A stretch of DNA of 47,218 nt, taken from positions 1-47,218 of the forward strand of contig VGNY01000004.1 in assembly GCA_016865895.1 (NCBI GenBank), in the 5' to 3' direction. This DNA comes from Chloroflexota bacterium (lineage in GTDB: Bacteria; Chloroflexota; Dehalococcoidia; GIF9; UBA5629). Under the pieces are notes generated by a model. It worked only from the letters and a program-made list of their open reading frames with translations, had not been told where the DNA came from and searched no databases. Each line of letters begins with the position of its first letter. Positions within the stretch are counted from its first letter, which is position 1. Of this stretch, positions 1-8,258 are shown piece after piece. The translations under genes and the position numbers were made by a program.

Positions 1-374
1 CTCTGTGCTAATGTCATTTAGGGCTTACCTCCTTATGGTTTGTTGCTTAGACTATAAAGTCTACCACAAGGTAGGTGAGCCCCAATTCTTACCCTTTCGG
101 AAAAGCCTGAATAAAAAGAACGCTACTGAAAATTGCCTGGTTGAGAAATTGATATGGGGAATCCCGGATAAATAATAATCCCGCACGGTCATTGAACATT
201 AGGGCGTATTGTGTACTGATGCGATATGTTAGCCATTTGGTATAATTGTTGGGGGCAGGTCAAACGGGTATAAGCTGGAGAATTGACAACAGACTATGAG
301 AAATATATTATAATATAAAAAGGGGGAAGCACTTTCTGAAAGCGGTTACTTATAACTAATATGGAGGTTGAAAG
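1..374. other. Intergenic leader region before the lipoprotein gene
   Basis: No gene was recognised here. The right-hand part is AT-rich and carries the putative promoter listed separately. The left-hand part (1-240) shows no ORF, RNA gene or repeat that I can support. Confidence 0.5.
283..311 (+). promoter_or_regulatory. Putative sigma70-type promoter for the Ig-repeat lipoprotein
   Basis: A perfect -35 TTGACA (283-288) is followed after 17 nt by TATTAT (306-311), one mismatch from TATAAT. An alternative TATAAT at 309-314 would need a 20-nt spacer. Transcription would begin near 318, giving a 5' UTR of roughly 55 nt with a GGAGG-type ribosome site before the ATG at 375. This is a consensus match only. 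Confidence 0.55.
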
Positions 375-2060
375 ATGAAAAGGTTGCTAATTCCAGTTTT
401 GCTGTTTCTGGTGATGGGTGTGGGTTGTGTACCAGGTGGGCCAATTACTATCACCACTACCACTCAGCCGCCGGTCATAAACTCCTTCGATGCACGTCCA
501 CCAACCATTGCCGCTGGCGAATCTGCTACTCTTAGCTGGAGCGTTGCCGGGGCAACGGCGGTCAGCATAGACCAGGGAGTAGGCAATGTGGCTCTGACTG
601 GGAGCAGGGCGGTAACACCGAGCGTGACCATTGTCTATACCCTGACGGCAACTAACGCAGCCGGAAGCAGTACTGCTACAGCCCAGGTTATAGTTTCAGG
701 AGCACCATCACCCCCTCCGTCTCCTAGTCTGCCGGTTGTCAACTCTTTTACTGCTAGCCCGCCTAGTATAACTGTTGGTGGCTCAGCTACATTGAGCTGG
801 AATGTGTCAAATGCGACATCGGTAACCATTGACCAAGGAGTAGGTGTTGTTGCCTCCTCAGGGACTACGTCTGTTTTTCCAGCAGCGACAACTACTTACA
901 CACTGACAGCTGCTAATGCTGCGGGGAGCACTACGGCATCGGCTCAGGTCGTGGTTTCAGGAGCACCATCGCCTTCAGGGTTGCCAGTTGTTAATTATTT
1001 CATGGCTAACCCGCCCACTATATCTGCTGGTGGTACCACTACCTTGGGCTGGAGTGTGTCTAATGCTACATCGGTAACTATTGACCAAGGTGTAGGTGCT
1101 GTCGGGTTAGTAGGGACTGCACCTGTGTCACCGGCAACGACCACCAGTTACACTTTGACGGCTTCTAATGCGGCTGGCTTGTACAGTCTTACTATTACAG
1201 TTATGGTGACTGGGGCACCGTCCCCGCCCGGACCTGATACTACACCACCAACGGTGCCGGTGCTGTTGTCTCCTTCCATTGGTGCTACTTTGCCTCAGCC
1301 GAGCAGCCCGTGGTCTTTTGACTGGGCTGATTCTTCTGACACGGAGAGTGGTATAAAGCAGTATCAGCTTTATGTAATTCATAGTGGAGCAATTAACCCG
1401 GCTATAGATGAGTATGTTACTGCTTCTTACTATACGAAGACTTCGGGTGGTTATATTGGTCATGATTCACTCACTAACTGGACCTGGAAAGTAAGAGCTC
1501 AGAATAACGCTGGACTGTGGAGCGACTGGTCTCCTGTTAGAGTTTTCAAGGTAGAACCCAAGATAACAAGTGTACTCGATATAACCCAAACAGGTATGGG
1601 TGCCTCTGCTGTTTTCGGCTGGAGTTCTGGCTATGTCAATGTAGGTCAAGGGCAAAGTTTTAAGGTTACCCAAGCTGGTTGGTTTGACGAGTTCCAGATA
1701 TACCTCAGCAGTTCGCAGCCGACAAGTACCTCTGACATTATAAGATGTGACATGAGGAATGCTGCTGGCACTGTGCTCCAGTCTGTTTCTGTTGCAGGGT
1801 TCGCCGCGGGTTCCGGGCGATGGGTAAAGTTCAGTTTTGGTTCGCAGAAATATATCACTCCAGGAACATACTATTGCACTTGTTATGTAGTAAGCCCAGC
1901 AGCAAATCACTGGTACTCTATACATGCCAATACTAACGATGCTTCTTATCCTGATGGCGGTCGGTATGTTTCCACAGGAGGTAGTCCTCAGAATTGGGGA
2001 ACGTGGGTCAGTTATCCCTGGGACCTCGCTTTTAAGGCGAAAATCTTGGTTGGACCCTAA
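375..2060 (+). CDS. Secreted/anchored lipoprotein with three Ig-like repeats
   Basis: I do not recognise a specific function; this is a probable cell-surface structural or binding protein. Residues 1-18 form a signal peptide (KR, a hydrophobic stretch, then GVGC). Cys18 is a likely lipid anchor, although the lipobox lacks the usual Leu at -3. Three near-identical Ig-like repeats follow at about residues 33-108, 119-196 and 203-280. Each contains 'SATLSW.V..AT.V.IDQGVG' and 'YTLTA.NAAG', and Pro/Ser linkers (GAPSP) separate them. Residues ~288-390 resemble a fibronectin-III/Ig module that begins 'DTTPPTVP'. The last ~165 residues form a beta-rich domain of unknown type that may bind carbohydrate. 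ATG follows 'atggaggttgaaag'. It stands alone, converging with the purine operon. Structure-only confidence. Confidence 0.75.
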   Translation: MKRLLIPVLLFLVMGVGCVPGGPITITTTTQPPVINSFDARPPTIAAGESATLSWSVAGATAVSIDQGVGNVALTGSRAVTPSVTIVYTLTATNAAGSSTATAQVIVSGAPSPPPSPSLPVVNSFTASPPSITVGGSATLSWNVSNATSVTIDQGVGVVASSGTTSVFPAATTTYTLTAANAAGSTTASAQVVVSGAPSPSGLPVVNYFMANPPTISAGGTTTLGWSVSNATSVTIDQGVGAVGLVGTAPVSPATTTSYTLTASNAAGLYSLTITVMVTGAPSPPGPDTTPPTVPVLLSPSIGATLPQPSSPWSFDWADSSDTESGIKQYQLYVIHSGAINPAIDEYVTASYYTKTSGGYIGHDSLTNWTWKVRAQNNAGLWSDWSPVRVFKVEPKITSVLDITQTGMGASAVFGWSSGYVNVGQGQSFKVTQAGWFDEFQIYLSSSQPTSTSDIIRCDMRNAAGTVLQSVSVAGFAAGSGRWVKFSFGSQKYITPGTYYCTCYVVSPAANHWYSIHANTNDASYPDGGRYVSTGGSPQNWGTWVSYPWDLAFKAKILVGP

Positions 2061-2201
2061 TAATGTGAGGCGAAAGTAGGGACTGGCGAAGTTGACTTGT
2101 GGGATAAAGTAGAGGGGTTGTTGCTCATTAAAGATTGGTAATAGTTGCTCGTGATAGAGGGTTAGGTTACATTTTGCTTGTTGCCAACATTATCCAGACG
2201 T

Positions 2202-2456
2202 TTAGGATATCGGCCCTTCCAGTTCAAAGCGATAGTTTTCGATGACCGGGTTGGCAAGTAATTTGTGGCACATTTCATCAACCTGTTTGCGGACTTCACC
2301 AATATCACTTCCCTCAATGCGGACCTCGATATATTTCCCGGCACGGACGTCTTCGACTGAGGTGAAGCCGAGATTATGTAACGCCCCTTTTATGGTCAAG
2401 CCTTGTGGGTCATTCACCGTTGGCTTGAGAGTGATGTAAACCTTAGCCAGATACAT
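2202..2456 (-). CDS. purS: Phosphoribosylformylglycinamidine synthase subunit PurS
   Basis: PurS is the small structural subunit of the three-part FGAM synthase (PurSQL). It bridges the glutaminase PurQ and the synthetase PurL in step four of purine synthesis. The 84 residues match the usual PurS size. They show the typical 'VYITLKP.V.DPQG..I..AL...GF..V..VR.GKYIE' beginning and an 'ANPVIENYRFE' ending. It is the last gene of the minus-strand purine operon, 111 nt after purC with a palindromic repeat between them. purQ and purL, which normally follow purS, are absent: a 141-nt gap and the converging lipoprotein gene come next. Confidence 0.92.
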   Translation of the reverse strand: MYLAKVYITLKPTVNDPQGLTIKGALHNLGFTSVEDVRAGKYIEVRIEGSDIGEVRKQVDEMCHKLLANPVIENYRFELEGPIS

Positions 2457-2496
2457 TCCTGCAGTGTCCTTCCAGTTAATAGTAAATTATTTTCAA

Positions 2497-2553
2497 TGTA
2501 GTGTGACCCTTTAGGGTCGCATAAGGCGGGGCTAAAGCCCCGCAGCTACATTT
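2497..2553. repeat. Double-hairpin palindromic repeat between purC and purS
   Basis: Two adjacent perfect inverted repeats are visible: GACCCT-TT-AGGGTC (2505-2518) and GCGGGGCT-AA-AGCCCCGC (2526-2543), followed by 'AGCTACATTT'. A related pair occurs at 35636-35700 (GCGACCCT-GA-AGGGTCGC). This looks like a REP-type intergenic element. In the purC-purS transcript it would fold into strong hairpins and could alter mRNA stability or polarity. The element is directly seen; the effect is inferred. Confidence 0.75.
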
Positions 2554-2567
2554 GTAAGCAATCTTTC

Positions 2568-3467
2568 TCATAGTGTCCTTCCGGTTAAGCGTTGGTAGGC
2601 TTCCCGATACCGATTGGTTGTAGCCTTGACAACCTCGGGCGGCAGCATTGGTGCTGGTGGCTCTTTGTTCCAGCCTGAATCTACCAACCAGTCACGAACC
2701 GGTTGCTTGTCGAAACTTGGCTGGGAACGTCCCACAGAGTACTGAGAGGCATCCCAGAAGCGACTTGAATCTGGCGTCAGTAGCTCGTCAATGAGGACAA
2801 GCTTGCCATCAACAAAACCGAACTCGAACTTAGTATCGGCAATGATAATGCCTCGCCCTTGAGCATAGTCCCGGGCGTATTGGTAAATAGCCAGGCTCTT
2901 TTCCTCAAGGTCACTAGGAGTAGTTTTCCCCACCAGGTTTTCCAGCTCTTTTTTGCTCAGAGGCTGGTCATGCCCGGTGTCAGCTTTGGTGGTTGGTGTA
3001 AATAAAGGTTCAGGTAGCTCCTGACTTTCCTGCAGTCCTTTGGGTGCGGATATGCCTGAAACAGTGCCAGATTCTTTATATTCTGCCCAGGCTGAACCGG
3101 AAAGGTAGCCGCGAACTACACACTCAACAGGGACGCGCTCAGCTTTGAGAGTAATCATTGACCGACTGATGAGATAGTCTGGTAGGGTAATATTTGGTGG
3201 AAGGTATTGCTTGAGGGAGTTCAATTTATCAGTCGGCGTTATTAAGTGGTTGGGCACGATATGTCGTGTTTTTTCGAACCAGAAGCACGAGAGTTGGTTG
3301 AGCACCAGACCTTTATCCGGGATAGGATTAGGCAGGACAACATCAAAGGCGGAGAGTCGGTCTGTAGATACTATTAACAGCTTATCACCCAGGTCATAGG
3401 TGTCCCGCACTTTTCCCCGGCAGAACAAGGGAAGGGGCAAATTTGCTTCTGATAAAACTATTGACAT
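2568..3467 (-). CDS. purC: SAICAR synthase (phosphoribosylaminoimidazole-succinocarboxamide synthase)
   Basis: It condenses CAIR with L-aspartate using ATP to make SAICAR in the cytosol. The 299-residue length fits the longer PurC form (plant/yeast-like, about 300 residues) rather than the ~240-residue Bacillus form. Visible hallmarks are 'GKVRDTYDLGDKLLIVSTDRLSAFDVVLP' near residues 18-46, 'VPVECVVRGYLSGSAWAEY' (~115-133), 'ADTGHDQPLS' and 'IIADTKFEFG' (~210). ATG follows 'AAGGAGGG' by two bases, a strong if tight ribosome site. purB ends 13 nt upstream, so the two are probably co-transcribed. Confidence 0.95.
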   Translation of the reverse strand: MSIVLSEANLPLPLFCRGKVRDTYDLGDKLLIVSTDRLSAFDVVLPNPIPDKGLVLNQLSCFWFEKTRHIVPNHLITPTDKLNSLKQYLPPNITLPDYLISRSMITLKAERVPVECVVRGYLSGSAWAEYKESGTVSGISAPKGLQESQELPEPLFTPTTKADTGHDQPLSKKELENLVGKTTPSDLEEKSLAIYQYARDYAQGRGIIIADTKFEFGFVDGKLVLIDELLTPDSSRFWDASQYSVGRSQPSFDKQPVRDWLVDSGWNKEPPAPMLPPEVVKATTNRYREAYQRLTGRTL

Positions 3468-3480
3468 AACCCTCCTTAGT

Positions 3481-4827
3481 TCAAAGCGATTGTGGCGCCA
3501 GCTCCTCAGTTTTAGCTGCTTTAGCCTTCTTTTTCTCGGTTATGCCTAGCCGACGAAAGACTGCATCCACATGTTTGATGAAGTAGTTGTAGTCAAAGAG
3601 GGCCTCCAGTTCTTTTTTGGACAGATGAGCCATTATATCAGCGTCAGCCTTGAGCAGGTCTGAGAAACTGGTTTTCTGTTTCCAAGCTTTCATGGCATTT
3701 CGTTGGACTAACTCATAGGCTTTTTGACGACTTAATCCTTTGTCTATCAGCGATATAAGCACTCGTTGGGAGAAGACCAGGCCTTGAGTAAGCTCAAGGT
3801 TTCGGCGCATGTTATCAGGATAGACTTGGAGTCCTTGCATCACAGAAGTGAAGATACTCAGGATGTAGTCCAGTACTAGGCAAGCATCGGGAAAGATGAC
3901 GCGTTCGGTGGAGGAATGGCTGATATCCCTCTCATGCCATAGGGCCACATTCTCCATTGAAGTAAGTGCGTAACCTCTTACCAATCGGGCCAATCCGCAG
4001 ACGCGCTCACAAAGCTCTGGGTTGCGTTTGTGGGGCATCGCCGAGGAGCCGGTCTGCCCCGCAGTAAATGGCTCTTCGGCCTCCAATATTTCAGTTCTTT
4101 GCAAGCCCCTGATTTCTGTGGCGAACTTCTCCAGTGAGCTGGCGATGATGGCCAGAGTGGTGACGAACTGAGCATGGCGGTCGCGCTGGATAATCTGGCT
4201 TGATATCGGTGCTGGAACCAACTCTAGCTTGGCGCAAGCTCTCTCTTCAACTTCTGGCGGCACGGTGGCGTAAGTGCCCACAGCCCCGGAGATTTTGCCC
4301 ACGCTGATAGTTTTCTCCGCTTCGGCTAACCGAGCGGCATTGCGTTTCATCTCCTGTGCCCATAGAGCTAGTTTTAAGCCGAAGGTGATAGGTTCGGCAT
4401 GGACGCCGTGAGTCCGGCCTATCATGATGGTTTGTTTATGCTCGATGGCTTTGTCTTCAAGTACAGTGATTAGTTCGGCAATGTCTTGAACCAAAAGTTT
4501 CGAGGCTTCTTTCAGTTGCAGGCTAAGCGCTGTATCAATAACATCGGAGGATGTAAGGCCGAGGTGAATGAAGCGAGATTCATTATCTAGGCTCTCGGCT
4601 ACTGTTTGAAGGAAAGCGGTCATATCATGGTGGGTTATTTTAAGGATTTCGGTGATGCGCTCCAGACTGTAGCGTGCCGCCTTTATCTTTGGAATGGCCT
4701 CTTTGGGTATAGTGCCTATTTCTGCCCAACCCTCACAGACAGCAATTTCTACCTGAAGCCATTTATCGAACTTATTTTCTTCAGACCATATTTTTTTCAT
4801 CTGTGGTCGGGAATAGCGTTCAATCAT
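3481..4827 (-). CDS. purB: Adenylosuccinate lyase
   Basis: It catalyses two fumarate-releasing steps: SAICAR to AICAR, and adenylosuccinate to AMP. It belongs to the fumarase/aspartase superfamily of homotetramers. The 448 residues match the usual 430-480. The superfamily signature with the mobile catalytic serine loop is present (GSSAMPHKRNP, about residue 262), as are 'TSSDVIDTALSLQL' (~92-105) and 'GRTHGVHAEP' (~137-146), the latter carrying a catalytic His. The start 'MIERYSRPQM' is canonical. It lies directly upstream of purC, whose substrate chemistry it continues. A 185-nt gap carrying palindromic repeats separates it from purE. Confidence 0.96.
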   Translation of the reverse strand: MIERYSRPQMKKIWSEENKFDKWLQVEIAVCEGWAEIGTIPKEAIPKIKAARYSLERITEILKITHHDMTAFLQTVAESLDNESRFIHLGLTSSDVIDTALSLQLKEASKLLVQDIAELITVLEDKAIEHKQTIMIGRTHGVHAEPITFGLKLALWAQEMKRNAARLAEAEKTISVGKISGAVGTYATVPPEVEERACAKLELVPAPISSQIIQRDRHAQFVTTLAIIASSLEKFATEIRGLQRTEILEAEEPFTAGQTGSSAMPHKRNPELCERVCGLARLVRGYALTSMENVALWHERDISHSSTERVIFPDACLVLDYILSIFTSVMQGLQVYPDNMRRNLELTQGLVFSQRVLISLIDKGLSRQKAYELVQRNAMKAWKQKTSFSDLLKADADIMAHLSKKELEALFDYNYFIKHVDAVFRRLGITEKKKAKAAKTEELAPQSL

Positions 4828-4855
4828 ATTCTTCTCCAGATTGTTTTACTCACTG

Positions 4856-5001
4856 GTCATTCTGAGCTGCTCCACTTGTCACTCTGGGCGAAAGCGAAGG
4901 GTCTCCGGAGATTCTTCGGTCGTGAAGTTTACACTGAGCTGTGTTAGATTCTTCGCTGCGCTCAGAATAACACAAAAAGCGAGGTGCTCCATCAGAATGA
5001 C
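4856..5001. repeat. Intergenic palindromic repeat element (purE-purB gap)
   Basis: The element is bounded by a 10-bp inverted repeat, GTCATTCTGA (4856-4865) and TCAGAATGAC (4992-5001). Inside are degenerate sub-repeats such as 'GGGCGAAAGCGAAGGGTCTC' and 'AGATTCTTCGCTGCGCTCAGAAT'. The same modules recur at 27144-27230 and 31369-31590, so this is one member of a dispersed family. It lies inside an otherwise tight operon. No ORF. Confidence 0.75.
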
Positions 5002-5012
5002 AAAAGCAATAA

Positions 5013-5471
5013 TTATCCCTCAGCCAGTTTTTGCCTGTATTTTTCGTAGGCATCTCTTATCTCTTTATATTTCACACCGAGGATTTGAGCAGCTAGCAAA
5101 GCTGCGTTTTTAGCGCCGGAAGTACCGATGCCAACACATGCTACAGGTACTCCGGCTGGCATCTGGACTATGGAGTAGAGCGAGTCAACGCCTTTAAGTT
5201 CACTGGTGGGCAGTGGCACACCGATGACTGGCAGTGTTGTCAGGCTAGCCAGAACTCCGGGAAGGTGCGCAGCAAATCCTGCCGCAGCGATAATGACTTC
5301 AATCCCTCGCTCCTTGGCCTTGGCGGCGTATTCACGAAGCCGCTGCGGGCTTCTATGAGCTGACATGACTAAAAATTCGTATTCGATATTTAATTGTTGC
5401 AGCATATCTAGTGCTGGTTGTATTAATGGCTCATCGGTTTTGCTGCCTATGACTATCCCGACTAAAGGCAT
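5013..5471 (-). CDS. purE: N5-carboxyaminoimidazole ribonucleotide mutase (class I PurE)
   Basis: It moves the carboxylate of N5-CAIR to C4 to form CAIR, the substrate of PurC, and is a small homo-octamer. The 152 residues match the family. Diagnostic motifs are 'GIVIGSKTDEP' (residues 4-14, phosphate-binding), 'MSAHRSP' (active-site His, ~37-43) and 'AAAGFAAHLPGVLA' (~62-75) followed by 'LPVIGVP'. Its start overlaps the purD stop as TGATG, so the pair is probably translationally coupled. A class I PurE normally needs PurK to make N5-CAIR. No purK is present in this window. Confidence 0.94.
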   Translation of the reverse strand: MPLVGIVIGSKTDEPLIQPALDMLQQLNIEYEFLVMSAHRSPQRLREYAAKAKERGIEVIIAAAGFAAHLPGVLASLTTLPVIGVPLPTSELKGVDSLYSIVQMPAGVPVACVGIGTSGAKNAALLAAQILGVKYKEIRDAYEKYRQKLAEG

Positions 5472-6763
5472 CAGTTAACCTCCCTGGCTGCGATATCTTT
5501 GCGGTAGTGGCAACCATCGAAGTGGATACGGGGTAAGTTTTGGTAGACTTTGCCTCTGGCTTCAGCCATTGTTTTACCGGTTGCTGTCACCGTGAGTACT
5601 CGCCCTCCATCAGTATATATCTGCGAATTTTCGCCGAGCTTGGTTCCGGCGTGAAAAACTATTGTCTCCTTGTCTAGCTTATCCAGCCCTGTTATAGGAA
5701 AGCCCGTGTTATAACTTCCGGGATATCCGGCTGATGCCATCACCACACCAACGCAGGCTTCGTTGTTCCACTCCACGGTTACTTCACTGAGCCTATTATC
5801 TACTATAGCCCGGAGAATGTCTACCAGGTCAGTCTGGAGGCGGGGTAAGATGGCTTGAGTCTCAGGGTCACCGAACCTGGCGTTAAATTCCAACACCTTT
5901 GGCCCATCGGGAGTTATCATCAATCCGGCATAAAGCACCCCTTTGTAGGGCACACCTTCGCTGGCCATCGCTTTCACTGCCGGTTCTAAAATCCCTTTCA
6001 TCACCTCCTGGGTCAATTTAGCATCGAAGAATCCAGGTGGACTATAGCTGCCCATGCCGCCAGTGTTGAGGCCCTGGTCGTTATCGAACACCCTCTTGTA
6101 ATCGCAGGCTGGAACCATAGGAACGACTGTTTTGCCATCGGTAAAAGCCAGGAGACTTACCTCTTTGCCGAGAAGACATTCCTCGATTACCACTCTGTCA
6201 CCAGCTGAGCCGAAAACCTTGGCCTCCATAATGTCTGACAGAGCTTTTTGGGCCTCCTCTCTGGAGGAAGCTACGATTACTCCCTTGCCGGCTGCCAGCC
6301 CATCAGCTTTAACCACAATCGGTGCTGGTTGTGATTTGAGATATTCGCTAGCTTCAGCGTAGGCTGAAAAGATAACACCCTCGGGGCAGGGGATGGCGTA
6401 TTTCTGCATCAGTTTCTTGGCAAAGACTTTGCTAGATTCTATCTGGGTGGCGGCTTTTGTTGGGCCGAAGATGGGCATACCTAATCGCTCGAAATAATCC
6501 ACAATGCCTGCAGCCAGTGGTGCTTCTGGCCCGACAACAGTGAGGTCGATGTTGGCGTCCTGTGCAGCTTTGGCTAAAGCCTCTATATCGTTGGGTTTGA
6601 TATTCAGATTGTGGGCAATAGATACCGTGCCAGCATTTCCTGGGGCAACATAGAGTTCCTTGACTTTTCGGCTTTGGGCGATTTTCCAAGTCAGAGCATG
6701 CTCTCGAGCCCCACCGCCGATAACCAGCATCTTCAAACTGGTCTTCTCCCGTGTTTGCTTCAT
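5471..6763 (-). CDS. purD: Phosphoribosylamine-glycine ligase (GAR synthetase)
   Basis: It joins phosphoribosylamine and glycine using ATP, the second step of purine synthesis. ATP-grasp fold; 430 residues is the usual size. 'MLVIGGGAREHAL' (from residue 12) is the canonical N-terminus, so Met12 (ATG at 6730) may be the true start and the first 11 residues a spurious extension; neither candidate has a good ribosome site. Other hallmarks are 'VVKADGLAAGKGVIVA' (~150-165), 'GGMGSYSPP' (~237-245) and 'VLEFNARFGDPETQ' (~290-303). Its stop overlaps the purE start. A 39-nt gap separates it from the upstream ferritin-like gene. Confidence 0.95.
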   Translation of the reverse strand: MKQTREKTSLKMLVIGGGAREHALTWKIAQSRKVKELYVAPGNAGTVSIAHNLNIKPNDIEALAKAAQDANIDLTVVGPEAPLAAGIVDYFERLGMPIFGPTKAATQIESSKVFAKKLMQKYAIPCPEGVIFSAYAEASEYLKSQPAPIVVKADGLAAGKGVIVASSREEAQKALSDIMEAKVFGSAGDRVVIEECLLGKEVSLLAFTDGKTVVPMVPACDYKRVFDNDQGLNTGGMGSYSPPGFFDAKLTQEVMKGILEPAVKAMASEGVPYKGVLYAGLMITPDGPKVLEFNARFGDPETQAILPRLQTDLVDILRAIVDNRLSEVTVEWNNEACVGVVMASAGYPGSYNTGFPITGLDKLDKETIVFHAGTKLGENSQIYTDGGRVLTVTATGKTMAEARGKVYQNLPRIHFDGCHYRKDIAAREVN

Positions 6764-6802
6764 TTCTTCATGCCCGCGAGTCTCGATTTGTGGCCATTTT
6801 GG

Positions 6803-7063
6803 TCACAGCATCCCCTTGGTGAATTTTTCCGCCTGAACCGGGTCAAGCATCTGAATCAGTTTAACCAGTTCGGCAACATGTTCCTTTTCGTCATCACATA
6901 TATGTTCCAAAACTTTTATCGCCTCCTCGTCCTCTAGAGCCTCGATATGCTCCTGATACTGGTTTATGGCCTGCAATTCGGCTATTAAATCCTCACGGAG
7001 CATTTCTAAGTCTAATTCCCGTTCATCCACGATACCGGTTTCTTCATCAAAAGGGTAGCTCAT
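6803..7063 (-). CDS. Small ferritin-like protein resembling encapsulated ferritin (EncFtn)
   Basis: This 86-residue, almost wholly helical protein has two helices and a diiron-type pattern: Glu29, Tyr36, then Glu59-x-x-His62 inside 'DDEKEH'. The 30-residue spacing from the first Glu to the ExxH motif matches, from memory, the R. rubrum EncFtn metal site (Glu32, Tyr39, Glu62/His65). EncFtn proteins are half-ferritins that dimerise to form ferroxidase centres and usually work inside an encapsulin shell. No encapsulin gene is visible here, and the C-terminus (KFTKGML) shows no clear cargo-loading peptide. A general rubrerythrin-like role is the alternative. It has a strong AAGGAGG ribosome site and is the first gene of the purine operon. 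Confidence 0.7.
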   Translation of the reverse strand: MSYPFDEETGIVDERELDLEMLREDLIAELQAINQYQEHIEALEDEEAIKVLEHICDDEKEHVAELVKLIQMLDPVQAEKFTKGML

Positions 7064-7225
7064 TTCTGCCTCCTTGAATACTTGATAACTATAGTGGTTG
7101 TTTGCTTGTATTCTGAAATGATGGTTGGTGCAACTTTCTGGATTCTAACCGACTGATTGAGTATATCCAGTGCTGAGGGTAAAATCAAGTACTTTGTCTA
7201 TGATACAATGAAGGGGGTGTAAATC

Positions 7226-8236
7226 TTGTTTTACATACTCTACGGGAAAGACGATTTCTCCCTCCGACAGAAACTGGAGGAAATAAAACAGGAGTTGAGC
7301 AGTCCGGAGATGTTGGCGGTTAATACCAGCCTGTTAGACGGTCAGCAGCTGAGCCTAATCCAGCTCATAGATGCTTGCAGTTCTGTACCCTTTTTGTGTC
7401 CAGTTAGGCTGGTCATTGTTAATGGTCTGTTGGGACGTTTTGAACAAAAATCTGGTGCGAGGCAACGGGGAGCCCGTTCTAAAATGAAACTTAATTCCAA
7501 TTTGGAAGAATGGATGGCTCTGGCTGACTATGTCAGACAGATGCCAGCGACAACTGTGCTCATTTTGGTTGATGGTGAACTAAATGAAAAGAAAGCAGCT
7601 AATCGTTTGTTAAGGTCTTTGGTGCCGCTGGCCAAGGTTATGACCTTTCACCAATTTAAAGATAAAGATTTGAGCGACTGGGTACAAAACCGGGTGAAGC
7701 AAGGCGGCGGCACCATATCTCCTGGCGCTATTGGGTTACTTATAGGACTTGTCGGTGCAGATTTGTGGACTATGAGCAGTGAAATAGATAAGCTCATTGA
7801 TTTTTGTTCAGGGCAGCCTATTACCGAGGACAGTGTCAGGCAGATAACAAGTTATGCTCGTGAAGCCAATATCTTTGTTCTGGTGGATGCTATTCTTGAG
7901 GGAAGAAGAAAGGTAGCCCAGCAGTCACTACATCGGTTACTGCAGGAAGGGGCGGCTCCTCCTTATGTTCTGGCCATGATTACTCGCCAGCTCCGGTTGA
8001 TAGTTATGGCTAAAGAACTTGGAAGAAGGTTGTTTCAGCCGGAAATTCGAGAAAGGTTGGAATCGACTTCGGATTATGTTTTGGAGAAGGCATTAAAACA
8101 AGCCAGAGCATACACTTTGGAACGCATAAAGAGCGCTTACCACAGGCTCTTGGAAGCTGATATCGCTATAAAAACCGGGAAATACGATGGTGACCTCACA
8201 CTTGACCTTCTAGTTGTCGAACTCTGCCGGGGTTGA
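7226..8236 (+). CDS. holA: DNA polymerase III delta subunit
   Basis: HolA is the clamp-loader subunit that opens the beta sliding clamp during replication. It has an AAA+-like fold without a functional ATPase site. The 336 residues match the family (about 330-350). The N-terminus 'YILYGKDDFSLRQKLEEIK' is the classical delta opening. Later come 'ILVDGELNEKKAANRLLRSLV' (~110-130), 'GADLWTMSSEIDKL' (~174-187) and 'IFVLVDAILEGRRKVAQQSL' (~212-231). The start is TTG, preceded by AAGGGGGTG with suitable spacing. It is transcribed divergently from the purine operon and converges with the MscS gene; 'holA' is assigned from family resemblance. Confidence 0.88.
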   Translation: MFYILYGKDDFSLRQKLEEIKQELSSPEMLAVNTSLLDGQQLSLIQLIDACSSVPFLCPVRLVIVNGLLGRFEQKSGARQRGARSKMKLNSNLEEWMALADYVRQMPATTVLILVDGELNEKKAANRLLRSLVPLAKVMTFHQFKDKDLSDWVQNRVKQGGGTISPGAIGLLIGLVGADLWTMSSEIDKLIDFCSGQPITEDSVRQITSYAREANIFVLVDAILEGRRKVAQQSLHRLLQEGAAPPYVLAMITRQLRLIVMAKELGRRLFQPEIRERLESTSDYVLEKALKQARAYTLERIKSAYHRLLEADIAIKTGKYDGDLTLDLLVVELCRG

Positions 8237-8258
8237 ACTGCTTGATTAGCTCTCAATT

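Noticed and set aside
1128-1925. Two long minus-strand ORFs over the Ig-repeat lipoprotein
   Set aside because: Their Arg/Ser/Cys-rich translations look random and they lie opposite a gene with a signal peptide and repeats.
4856-5001. CRISPR array
   Set aside because: The repeats are palindromic, variable and not regularly spaced, and no cas gene is present.
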